NCBI RefSeq assembly: GCF_040676615.1
Contig: NZ_JBFAPI010000009.1
Coordinates: forward strand, 186,001-250,000
From: Asanoa sp040676615
GTDB taxonomy: Bacteria; Actinomycetota; Actinomycetes; Mycobacteriales; Micromonosporaceae
Direction of reading: 5' to 3'
Length of the DNA: 64,000 nucleotides
The translations under genes were made by a program, and so were the position numbers. How positions within the stretch are numbered: position 1 is the first letter of the stretch; every line of letters begins with the position of its first letter. Positions 50,924 through 58,651 of this stretch are shown one piece after another. The notes below the pieces were generated by a model. That model had not been told where the DNA came from. It did not search any database and was given only the letters and a program-made list of their open reading frames with translations.

Positions 50924-53065
50924 GTGGAACACCGGATCGAGCTGGCTATCGGCGGGATGACCTGCGCGTCCTGCGCGAGTCGGGTCGAGAAGAAGCTCAA
51001 CCGGCTCACCGGGGTGACCGCCTCGGTCAACTACGCCACCGAGACCGCGACCGTCCACGCGCCGGCCGGCATCACCGTCGAGCACCTGATCGAGACCGTG
51101 CAGAAGACCGGCTACACCGCGGCGCAGGTCGAGAAGGCCGACACCGGGCCGACCCGCGACGAGACCCACGACCTGCGGAACAGGTTGCTGGTCTCGATCC
51201 TGCTCGCCGTCCCGGTGATCGTCCTCGCCATGGTCCCGGCCTGGCAGTTCACCTACTGGCAGTGGCTCTCGCTGACGCTGGCCGCGCCCGTCGTGGTCTA
51301 CGGCGGCGCCGCCTTCCACCGCGCCGCCTGGGTCAACCTGCGGCACGGCGCCGCCACCATGGACACGCTGATCTCCATCGGCACGCTCGCCGCCCTGGGC
51401 TGGTCGGTCTGGGCGCTGTTCTTCGGCATGGCCGGCGAGCCCGGCGTCCGGCACGGCTTTTCGCTGACCCTCGAACGCGGCGCCGGCACCGACGCGATCT
51501 ACCTCGAGGTGGCCGCCGGCGTCACGGTGTTCGTGCTGGCCGGCCGCTATTTCGAGGCCCGGGCCAAACGCCGCGCCGGTGCCGCCCTGGCCGCGCTGGC
51601 CGACCTCGGCGCCAAGCAGGTGACCGTGCTCGACGGCGGCCGCGAGGTGGTCCGGCCGATCACCGAGCTGAAACCCCAGGACCGCTTTCTGGTGCGCCCC
51701 GGCGAGAAGATCGCCACCGACGGCGTGGTCGAAGAGGGCGTCTCCGCGGTCGACCAGAGCCTGCTCACCGGCGAGTCGGTGCCGGTCGAGGTCGGCCCGG
51801 GCGACCCGGTCACCGGCGGCACCGTCAACGCCGACGGCCGGTTGGTGGTCGTCGCGACCAAGGTCGGCGCGCAGACCCAACTCGCACACATCGCCCGCCT
51901 GGTCAGTCAGGCGCAGAGCGGCAAGGCCGAGGTGCAGCGGCTGGCCGACCGCATCTCCGGCGTGTTCGTCCCGATCGTCCTGCTGCTCGCGGCCGGCACG
52001 TTCGGCTACTGGTGGGGCACCGGCGGCGGGCTGGCGGCCGCGTTCACGGCCGGCATCGCGGTGCTGATCATCGCCTGCCCGTGCGCGCTCGGGCTGGCCA
52101 CGCCGACGGCGCTGCTCGTCGGCACCGGGCGCGGCGCGCAGCGCGGCATCCTGATCAAGGGTCCCGAGGTCCTCGAGTCGACCCGCACCGTCGACACGAT
52201 CTTGCTCGACAAGACCGGCACGGTCACCACCGGCAAGCTCGCCGTGGTCGACCGCCGGGTCGACGACGAGGTGCTGCGGCTGGCCGCCGCCGTCGAGGCC
52301 GGGTCCGAGCACCCGATAGGGCGGGCCATCGCCGCGGCCGCCGAGCAACCGCTGCCGGCGGTGACCGGGTTCCGCTCGACGCCCGGCCTGGGTGTCAGCG
52401 GCATCGTCGAGGGGCACGAGGTGCGGGTCGGCCGCGCCGGGTTCGCCGGCGACGAGCAGGCGCCGAATCCGACGGGGCAGACGGTGGTCACGGTCGCGAT
52501 CGATCAGCGGGTACGCGGCCACCTGGTGCTCGCCGACGAGATCCGCCCGAGCAGCCCGGCCGCCGTCGCCGCGCTCCGTGGCCTCGGCCTGCGGCCGGTG
52601 CTGCTGACCGGCGACAACACGGCGGCCGCGACAGCGGTGGCGCGAGCCGTCGGCATCGACGACGTGGTCGCCGAGGTGCTGCCCGCCGACAAGGTCGACA
52701 CGGTCAAGCGGCTGCAGGACGAGGGTCGCGTGGTCGCGATGGTCGGCGACGGTGTCAACGACGCGGCCGCGCTGGCCCAGGCCGACCTGGGGCTCGCCAT
52801 GGGTGCCGGCACCGACGTGGCGATCGAGGCGGCAGACCTGACGCTGGTCCGCGACGACCTGATGGCCGCCGCCGATGCGATCCGCCTCTCCCGGCGTACC
52901 CTGCGGGTCATCAAGGGGAATCTGTTCTGGGCCCTGGCCTACAATGTGGGCGCGCTTCCGTTGGCCGCGGCGGGGCTGCTCAATCCGATGATCGCGGGTG
53001 CCGCGATGGCACTCTCGTCGGTGTTCGTCGTCTCCAACAGCCTGCGGCTGCGCCGCTTCCACTGA
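50924..53065 (+). CDS. Copper-translocating P1B-type ATPase
   Basis: This roughly 713-residue heavy-metal pump has one N-terminal HMA domain with GMTCASCASRVEKKL (CxxC). It has eight membrane helices with the CPC metal motif IIACPCALGLATPTALL near residue 385. The phosphorylation site is LLDKTGTVTTG near 429, SEHPIG lies in the nucleotide-binding domain, and the hinge is MVGDGVNDAAAL near 608. All motifs for Cu(I) export are present. The GTG at 50924 has AAGGTG six bases upstream. An ATG at 50876 overlapping the previous stop would add 16 residues. It exports copper across the cytoplasmic membrane, and two CsoR-type operators lie upstream. Confidence 0.93.
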   Translation: MEHRIELAIGGMTCASCASRVEKKLNRLTGVTASVNYATETATVHAPAGITVEHLIETVQKTGYTAAQVEKADTGPTRDETHDLRNRLLVSILLAVPVIVLAMVPAWQFTYWQWLSLTLAAPVVVYGGAAFHRAAWVNLRHGAATMDTLISIGTLAALGWSVWALFFGMAGEPGVRHGFSLTLERGAGTDAIYLEVAAGVTVFVLAGRYFEARAKRRAGAALAALADLGAKQVTVLDGGREVVRPITELKPQDRFLVRPGEKIATDGVVEEGVSAVDQSLLTGESVPVEVGPGDPVTGGTVNADGRLVVVATKVGAQTQLAHIARLVSQAQSGKAEVQRLADRISGVFVPIVLLLAAGTFGYWWGTGGGLAAAFTAGIAVLIIACPCALGLATPTALLVGTGRGAQRGILIKGPEVLESTRTVDTILLDKTGTVTTGKLAVVDRRVDDEVLRLAAAVEAGSEHPIGRAIAAAAEQPLPAVTGFRSTPGLGVSGIVEGHEVRVGRAGFAGDEQAPNPTGQTVVTVAIDQRVRGHLVLADEIRPSSPAAVAALRGLGLRPVLLTGDNTAAATAVARAVGIDDVVAEVLPADKVDTVKRLQDEGRVVAMVGDGVNDAAALAQADLGLAMGAGTDVAIEAADLTLVRDDLMAAADAIRLSRRTLRVIKGNLFWALAYNVGALPLAAAGLLNPMIAGAAMALSSVFVVSNSLRLRRFH

Positions 53066-53079
53066 TCGCGGAGGTTCCG

Positions 53080-53751
53080 GTGCTCGACACGCGCCTCTAC
53101 CACCACCTGGTGACCTGGTTGGGCCAGTGGCCGACCAGTCAGGCGCTGCAGATCGTCGGCTCCGAGAGACGGCTGCGCCCGGCGTGGGACGGCTCGATCC
53201 GCCCGGCGATCGGCGTCGGCACGCCCGCCGGGGTGTTGCTCTCGGTGCCGCCGCCGCGGGTGGATGCCGTTCGCGCCATCGCCGACCTGCCGATGCCCGA
53301 CCTGCTCGACAAGCTGCCGGGCGCGGTCGGCTACGACGGCTGGCGGGCCCTGCACGCGGTCTTCCGCTTTTCCACGGAGCCGGCGCCGCTGCCCGACGCG
53401 GGTGAGTGGCTCCCGGTCGCCGACCCGGTCGTGCCGAGCTGGCTGCGCCCGTTCGGCGACGAGGTGCTGATCGCCCGCGACGAAGCCGGCGACTACCTGG
53501 CCGGCGTCGGCATCAAGCGACACGACCCCTACGGCAACGAGCTCGCCGTGGGCACCGAGCCGGCCGCCCGCGGTCGCGGCCTGGCCCGCCGGTTGGTCGC
53601 GCAGGCGGCCCGCCGGGTCCTCGACGAGGGCGCGGTGCCGACCTACCTGCACGACCCGGCCAACCTGGCGTCGTCGAAGGTCGCCGCGGCGGCCGGCTTC
53701 CCCGACCTGGGCTGGTCCGCCTACGGCGTCTTCGGCCCGGAGGGTCCTTAG
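53080..53751 (+). CDS. GNAT-like acetyltransferase
   Basis: This 223-residue protein has a C-terminal half resembling the acetyl-CoA-binding core of GNAT enzymes: LAVGTEPAARGRGLARRLVA includes the RGxGxA pantetheine loop, and SSKVAAAAGFPDLGWSAYGV lies at the usual end. The N-terminal half has no recognised motif and may be a substrate-binding module. The GTG at 53080 has GGAGG five bases upstream, which fixes the start. It is the last rightward gene of this stretch, 15 bases after the copper ATPase, and may be read with it. No role in metal resistance can be shown. Confidence 0.75.
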   Translation: MLDTRLYHHLVTWLGQWPTSQALQIVGSERRLRPAWDGSIRPAIGVGTPAGVLLSVPPPRVDAVRAIADLPMPDLLDKLPGAVGYDGWRALHAVFRFSTEPAPLPDAGEWLPVADPVVPSWLRPFGDEVLIARDEAGDYLAGVGIKRHDPYGNELAVGTEPAARGRGLARRLVAQAARRVLDEGAVPTYLHDPANLASSKVAAAAGFPDLGWSAYGVFGPEGP

Positions 53752-53771
53752 CATCGCGGGCCGGCCCTGCG

Positions 53772-53935
53772 GCCTCCGTCTGTCCCGCGGGCATCCGTCG
53801 GTCCCGCGAGCGGGTGGCGCCTAGCCGTTTCCCGGTGACCTGGCGCGGCCGGACTGGCACGCGGGCATCCGTCCGTACCGCAGCATTCGTCTGTCTCGCA
53901 GGCATCCGTCGGTGCTCGGCATCCGTCGGATGCCG
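53772..53935. repeat. Intergenic degenerate tandem repeats with terminal hairpin
   Basis: The non-coding stretch between the GNAT and ROK genes (about 300 bases) carries at least six copies of a motif close to GCATCCGTCGGTCCCGCGG, with uneven spacing and drift. The last copy ends in a perfect eight-base hairpin, CGGCATCC-GTC-GGATGCCG (53917-53935), which may terminate the convergent transcripts. I see no gene in this region. Confidence 0.7.
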
Positions 53936-54048
53936 CGGTCGCCTGATGACCGCTGGGTCGCGTTTGTGCCGCACAGACCTCGGTCGAGCCATCCTCAGAC
54001 CCGGCGGTGAGCGCGGGGCCCGAAGGCGGTCGGCTCGTCCGGCCGGCC

Positions 54049-55224
54049 TCAGCCGGTGGTTGAGCCGAAGAGGTCGTCGCGGACCGCGTCCAGAGCGGTC
54101 AGTAGCGCCCCGCGGAGCACCGGCTCGTCGTCGACCTGGGTGACCGCCACCTTGGGCGACACCAGCGTGATCGCGGCGACCTCGTGTTGCACCCGCTCGG
54201 CCAGCGCGTTGCCGCCGGCCTGGCCGACCTCGCCGGCCAGCACCACCAGCGGCGGGTCGAGCACCACGCAGGTGCTGGCCACACCGAGTGCCAGCCGGCG
54301 GGCGATCTCGTCGAGCGCCGGGCCGCCCTCGGTGCCGGCCGCGATCGCGGCGCGGATCGCGTCGGCCGCCGTCGCGCCCCGGAAACCGTGCTCGCGGGCC
54401 ACCGCGCGCAGCGCGGCCGCACCGGCGAGCTGGCCGAACGGTGGCTGGGAGCGGCGCGACTGGTCGCGGTTGACCGGCATCCCGGGCACCGGCAGATAGC
54501 CGATCTCGCCCGCGGCGCCGCTGCTGCCGTGGTGCAGCCGGCCGCCGAGCACGATCGCGAGGCCGACGCCGATGCCGGCCCAGACCAACACGAAGTCGTC
54601 GACGCCGGCGGCCGCGCCGGTGTGTGCCTCCGCGGAGGCGGCCAGGTTGACGTCGTTCTCGAAGACCACCGGGGTGTCGAGGTCTTCGCGCAGCGCGGCG
54701 AGCAGGCCGCGGTGCCAACGCGGCAGGTTGAACGCGAAGGTGATGTCGCCCGAGCCCGGGTCGACCAGGCCCGGCGTGCCCAGCACCACCCGGCGCACGC
54801 TGGCCAACTGCGCGTGCGCGGTGCTGGCCGCCTCGACCACCGCGTTGTGCACCACGCCGACCGGGTCGTCGGTGTCCTTGGTGGACATCTCGACCTGGCC
54901 GACCACGGCGCCGGTGATGTCGGCGCAGGCGGCGAGCACCCGGTCGGCGGCCACGTCGACGCCGACCACGTAGGCGCTGCCCGGGCGCACGGCGTAGAGC
55001 TGTGCGTTCGGGCCGCGGCCGCCGGCCTGCTCGCCCACCCGGGCGACCAGGCCGCGTTCCTCGAGACGCTCGACGAGCTGCGAGGCGGTGACCTTCGAGA
55101 GCCCGGTCAGCTCGCCGATCTGGGCCCGGGTCAGCGGGCCGCGGGCGAGCAGCAGCTCCAGCGCGGCGCGGTCGTTGAGCGCGCGCAACAGGCGCGGGGT
55201 TCCGGGCTGACGGGTCGACCCCAT
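54049..55224 (-). CDS. ROK family transcriptional regulator
   Basis: This 391-residue protein has an N-terminal winged helix-turn-helix (GPLTRAQIGELTGLSKVTAS) followed by a sugar-kinase-like ROK domain with GTPGLVDPGSGD, ENDVNLAASAEA and a GAAGEIGY segment. The usual ROK zinc motif (GEIGH plus CxCGxxGC) is not present: the His is Tyr and there are no cysteines. It probably senses a sugar, by analogy to NagC/XylR. It is divergent from the GH3 hexosaminidase gene and separated by 133 bases that include an A/T-rich patch, an arrangement that fits repression of that gene. The ATG at 55224 is used. Confidence 0.92.
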   Translation of the reverse strand: MGSTRQPGTPRLLRALNDRAALELLLARGPLTRAQIGELTGLSKVTASQLVERLEERGLVARVGEQAGGRGPNAQLYAVRPGSAYVVGVDVAADRVLAACADITGAVVGQVEMSTKDTDDPVGVVHNAVVEAASTAHAQLASVRRVVLGTPGLVDPGSGDITFAFNLPRWHRGLLAALREDLDTPVVFENDVNLAASAEAHTGAAAGVDDFVLVWAGIGVGLAIVLGGRLHHGSSGAAGEIGYLPVPGMPVNRDQSRRSQPPFGQLAGAAALRAVAREHGFRGATAADAIRAAIAAGTEGGPALDEIARRLALGVASTCVVLDPPLVVLAGEVGQAGGNALAERVQHEVAAITLVSPKVAVTQVDDEPVLRGALLTALDAVRDDLFGSTTG

Positions 55225-55240
55225 GCGACATCCTCTAGCA

Positions 55241-55290
55241 ATAAGGAATCTTTACTATTACATTAGTCGCCTTACGAGTAGGCGTAGCGT
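55241..55290. promoter_or_regulatory. Candidate ROK operator and divergent promoter
   Basis: An A/T-rich patch (55241-55266) contains AAGGAATCTTTACTATTAC, whose complement AGTAAAGATTCCTT resembles ROK-family operators known from actinobacteria. Just after it, CGCCT and AGGCG form an inverted repeat around seven bases. This region lies between the divergent ROK and hexosaminidase genes. The assignment is by resemblance only. Confidence 0.45.
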
Positions 55291-55357
55291 ACTGGGAAGC
55301 GAATGGTGCGACGATCACACGACCCGGCAGGAGCGAGTTACAAGAGGGTGAGAACCG

Positions 55358-56806
55358 ATGGCGATTGATCCCGCTCTGCGCCGACTCGCGCTGCGCACGC
55401 TGCTCGCGGCATACCCCGGCAGCAGTCCACCGCCCTGGGCGCTCGACCTGGCCGCCGAGGGGCTGGCCGGCTATACGCTCTTCGGCTTCAACATCGACGA
55501 CGGCCCTCAGGTGGCGGCCAGCACGGCCGCGCTGCGGGCCGCGAACCCGCGGGTCATCGTGGCCATCGACGAGGAGGGTGGCGACGTCACCCGGCTCGCG
55601 CACCGCAGCGGCAGCCCCTACCCGGGCAACGCGGCGCTCGGCTCGCTCGACGACGTCGACGTGACCCGGGCGGTCTACCGCGCGATCGGCGGGGAGCTCG
55701 CCGCCGCCGGCGTCAACGTCGATCTCGCGCCCACGGTCGACGTCAACACCGCCGACGACAACCCGATCATCGGCACCCGCTCGTTCGGCGCCGACCCGGC
55801 GCGGGTCGCCGCACACACCCGGGCCGCCGTCGAGGGCCTCCAGGAGGCCCGGGTGGCCGCCTGCGCCAAACACTTCCCGGGGCACGGCGCCACGATCGCC
55901 GACTCCCATCTCGAACTGCCCACTGTGGACGCGCCCATGACCGTGCTCCGCGAGCGCGACCTGCCGCCGTTCGCCGCCGCGGTGGCGGCCGGCGCGCAGG
56001 CCGTGATGACCGCGCACATCCGGGTGCCCGAGTTGACCGGCGACCTGCCGGCCACGTTCAGCCGGGCGGCGCTGCACGACCTGCTCCGCGGCGAACTGGG
56101 CTTCGCCGGCGCGCTGATCACCGACGCGCTGGAGATGAAGGGCGCGGCAGTGGTCGCCGGCGGCACCGCGCAGGCCGCGCCCTTGGCCCTGGCGGCCGGC
56201 GCCGACCTGCTCTGCATCGGCGCCGACGTCGACGCCGACCTGATCGAGGAGACCGCCACCGAGATCGTGGCCGCGATCCAGGGTGGCCGGCTCGACGTCG
56301 ACCGGGTCGAGGAGGCCGCGGAGCGCACGGCGGCGCTCGCCGCCTGGGTCGCGCGGCCGCAGCCGGTCGAGCCGGCACCGGAGAGCCTGGGTTACGACGC
56401 GGCCCGCCGCGCCGTGAAGGTGGAGGGTGACCCGATCGTCGGCGGCGTGCCGTTCGTGATCGAGTTGGCCGCCACGTCGAGCATCGCCGAGGGCCGGGTG
56501 CCCTGGGGGCTGGGCGAGCACGTCGACGGCGCCGAGACGATCCGGGCGGTGGCCGCCACGACCGGTGCCGACGAGTTGCTGGCCCGGGCCGGCAACCGGC
56601 CGATCGTGGTCGTCGCCCGGCACGCACACCGGCTGGCCAACGCGACCGACCTGATCGAGGCGCTGGCCGCCCGGCACCAGGTCACGGTCGTCGAGATGGG
56701 CTGGCCGTCGCGCTGGCGGCCCGCGGGCGTGCGGGCGTTCGTGACCACCTACGGCGCCAGTCGGGCCAACGGGCGGGCGGCGGCCGCGATTCTCGGACTC
56801 CGCTGA
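55358..56806 (+). CDS. Glycoside hydrolase family 3 beta-N-acetylhexosaminidase (NagZ-like)
   Basis: This 482-residue GH3 enzyme has the family signature AACAKHFPGHGATIADSHL, in which the His and Asp form the substrate-assisted dyad of NagZ-type beta-N-acetylglucosaminidases. It begins with a normal TIM-barrel opening and has VIVAIDEEGGDVTRLAHRSG with the conserved Asp. The C-terminal extension beyond residue 340 is a second alpha/beta domain typical of two-domain enzymes. No signal peptide is visible, so it acts in the cytoplasm on imported amino-sugar glycosides or cell-wall fragments. It is divergent from a ROK regulator, which probably controls it. A pair of TetR-type palindromes begins right after its stop. 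Confidence 0.93.
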   Translation: MAIDPALRRLALRTLLAAYPGSSPPPWALDLAAEGLAGYTLFGFNIDDGPQVAASTAALRAANPRVIVAIDEEGGDVTRLAHRSGSPYPGNAALGSLDDVDVTRAVYRAIGGELAAAGVNVDLAPTVDVNTADDNPIIGTRSFGADPARVAAHTRAAVEGLQEARVAACAKHFPGHGATIADSHLELPTVDAPMTVLRERDLPPFAAAVAAGAQAVMTAHIRVPELTGDLPATFSRAALHDLLRGELGFAGALITDALEMKGAAVVAGGTAQAAPLALAAGADLLCIGADVDADLIEETATEIVAAIQGGRLDVDRVEEAAERTAALAAWVARPQPVEPAPESLGYDAARRAVKVEGDPIVGGVPFVIELAATSSIAEGRVPWGLGEHVDGAETIRAVAATTGADELLARAGNRPIVVVARHAHRLANATDLIEALAARHQVTVVEMGWPSRWRPAGVRAFVTTYGASRANGRAAAAILGLR

Positions 56807-56864
56807 TTGAACATGTTCAAAGTTCGCGTACGATAGGTCTGGCCGGCAAGTTGAACGTGTTCGA
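56807..56864. promoter_or_regulatory. Pair of TetR-type palindromic operators
   Basis: TTGAACATGTTCAA (56807-56820) is a perfect 14-base palindrome, and TTGAACGTGTTCGA (56851-56864) is a near-copy 44 bases away (centre to centre). Both fit the TnnAACnnGTTnnA pattern of KstR-type TetR regulators. They lie in the promoter region of the TetR gene that follows, which suggests autoregulation. Confidence 0.75.
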
Positions 56865-56896
56865 CATTCCGGTGCGGAGTCGGTACGGTGGCAGCG

Positions 56897-57775
56897 ATGA
56901 CCGACCGTTCCGTTCCGCCGCCCGCCGATGCCGGCGGTGCCACCGAGCAAACGGGGGTCGGTGGCGCCGCCGGCGCCGAGCCGACGAACGCCAGCGGTGC
57001 AGCCGAGCCGATGAACGCCGGCGGTCGAGCCGCGGGCGCCGAGCCGATGAACGCCGGCGGTGGGGCCGCGGGCGCCGAGCCGATGAACGCCGGCGGTGGG
57101 GCCGCCGGCGCCGAGCCGGCGACCGCCCGCGGTGAACAGACCCGGCAGCTGATCCTCGACACGGCGCTGCGGCTCTTCCGCGAGCGTGGCTACGCGCAGA
57201 CGACCATGCGCGCCATCGCGAAGGAGGCCGGCGTCGCGGTCGGCAACGCCTACTACTACTTCGGCTCCAAAGAGCACCTGATCCAGGAGTTCTACGCGGA
57301 GACCAGCGTCGAGCACCGCACCCGCGCGACGGCCGTGCTGGCCCGGGAGAGCGGCTTCGCCGAACGGCTCCGCGGTGTGCTGCACGCCGGCATCGACACG
57401 ATGACGCCGTCGCACGAATTCGCCGCCGCCTTCTTCAAGACCGCGGCCGAGCCGACCTCGCCGCTGAGCCCGTTCTCGCAGGAGTCGTCGCCGACCCGCG
57501 AGGCGTCGATCTCGCTGTTCCGCGAGGCGCTGGCCGGCTCGACGGCCAAGGTCGACCCGGAACTCCGCGACGAACTGCCGGAACTGCTCTGGCTCGCGTA
57601 CATGGGCGTGATCCTCTACTGGGTCTACGACAAGTCGGCCAACCAGGCGAAAACCCGCGCGCTGATCGACGGCGTCGTGCCGTTGATCGACCGCATGGTC
57701 GGCCTGTCCCGGCTGCGGGTCCTCCGCCCGGTGACCCGCGACGTGCTCGCGCTGATCCGCACGCTGCGGCACTGA
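56897..57775 (+). CDS. TetR family transcriptional regulator with repetitive N-terminal leader
   Basis: The product has 292 residues. The first 75 or so are a low-complexity leader with repeated AGAEPMNAGGGA units, unusual for TetR proteins. The DNA-binding domain follows: RQLILDTALRLFRERGY, then TTMRAIAKEAGVAVGNAYYY with the recognition helix, then FGSKEHLIQEFY. The C-terminal ligand domain is helical and of normal size. ATG at 56897 is used; GTG at 56888 would add three residues. Two matching palindromes precede it, so it is probably autoregulated. Target genes beyond itself are unknown, and the ligand cannot be inferred. Confidence 0.9.
   Translation: MTDRSVPPPADAGGATEQTGVGGAAGAEPTNASGAAEPMNAGGRAAGAEPMNAGGGAAGAEPMNAGGGAAGAEPATARGEQTRQLILDTALRLFRERGYAQTTMRAIAKEAGVAVGNAYYYFGSKEHLIQEFYAETSVEHRTRATAVLARESGFAERLRGVLHAGIDTMTPSHEFAAAFFKTAAEPTSPLSPFSQESSPTREASISLFREALAGSTAKVDPELRDELPELLWLAYMGVILYWVYDKSANQAKTRALIDGVVPLIDRMVGLSRLRVLRPVTRDVLALIRTLRH
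56967..57122 (+). repeat. Tandem 36-bp repeats in the TetR leader
   Basis: A unit of about 36 bases encoding GAEPMNAGGGAA is present in roughly four near-identical copies within the N-terminal leader. It is coding and in frame, and likely variable in length. Confidence 0.85.
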
Positions 57776-57781
57776 CCGGCG

Positions 57782-58651
57782 TCAGGGGATGGCCAGCAGG
57801 GCCACGCCGACGGCGACCGCCACGCTCGCGGCGATCCGGACGCGGCCCATCGGCTCCTTGAAGGCCAGCATGCCGATCACGGCGGCGACCACGACGCTGC
57901 TCTCCCGCAGTGCGGCCACCGCGGCCAGGGCGCCCCGGGTCTGTGCCCAGAGAACCAGGCCGTAGGCCAGTGTGGACATGACGGTGACGGCGCTCGCGGC
58001 CAGCCAGGCCCGGCCGCCGCCGGTCAGCAGCGGGTTGCCGGTCGTCCGCCGGCGCCCCAGCACGACGGCGAGCGCCGTGGTCGCCGCGCACTCCAGGCAG
58101 ACCAGCCACAGCGCGTAGCCGCTGGCGCTAGCGCTGGCGCGTACGCCGACGCCGTCGGTCAGGGTGTAGGTGGCGATGGTCAGGCCGGTGAAGACCGCCG
58201 CCAGCACCGCCGGCCGGTTGGCCCGCACGCGGCGCCACGGTGTCAGGCCCAGCACTCCGATCGCGGCGGCGATCACCAGCACGCCGACGGCCGGCAGCGG
58301 CGCCAGCGGCTCGTTCAACGCGGTCGCCGCGACCACCGCGACGACCACCGGACCAAGACCACGGGCGAGGGGGTACGTCTGGTTGAAGTCGCCCAGCCGG
58401 TAGGCGGCCAGCAGGCCGAGGTTGTAGAGGACGTGGATCACGACGGACGCGATCAGCCAGCCCCACGAGCCGGCCGCCGGCAGGTCGACGAACCAGAGCG
58501 CGGCACCGCACACCACGACGCCGACCACACTGGAGCGGGCCATCACGGCGATCTGGTCGCCCGAGCCCTTGACGACGGCGTTCCAGCTCGCGTGCAGCAC
58601 GGCCGCCGCCAGGACCGCGAACACGGCGGCGGACCCGGCCCACGGGCTCAT
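57782..58651 (-). CDS. DMT superfamily (EamA-type) transporter
   Basis: This 289-residue protein has about ten hydrophobic helices and two EamA-like halves. The N-terminal AAAVLHASWNAVVKGSGDQI and the C-terminal VAALRESSVVVAAVIGMLAF with FKEPMGRVRIAASVAVAVG match the family. These permeases export metabolites or take up small molecules. The ATG at 58651 overlaps the stop of the upstream serine hydrolase as ATGA, so the two are co-translated. It is convergent with the TetR gene, six bases apart. The substrate is unknown. Confidence 0.9.
   Translation of the reverse strand: MSPWAGSAAVFAVLAAAVLHASWNAVVKGSGDQIAVMARSSVVGVVVCGAALWFVDLPAAGSWGWLIASVVIHVLYNLGLLAAYRLGDFNQTYPLARGLGPVVVAVVAATALNEPLAPLPAVGVLVIAAAIGVLGLTPWRRVRANRPAVLAAVFTGLTIATYTLTDGVGVRASASASGYALWLVCLECAATTALAVVLGRRRTTGNPLLTGGGRAWLAASAVTVMSTLAYGLVLWAQTRGALAAVAALRESSVVVAAVIGMLAFKEPMGRVRIAASVAVAVGVALLAIP

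Noticed and set aside
53772..53935. GCATCCGTC repeats as a CRISPR array
   Set aside because: Units are degenerate and unevenly spaced, with no constant repeat and unique spacer pattern, and no cas genes are nearby.
55235..57772. Open frame antisense to the hexosaminidase and TetR genes
   Set aside because: It is a shadow of two clear plus-strand genes and reads through the operator region and TetR repeats without any recognisable domain.
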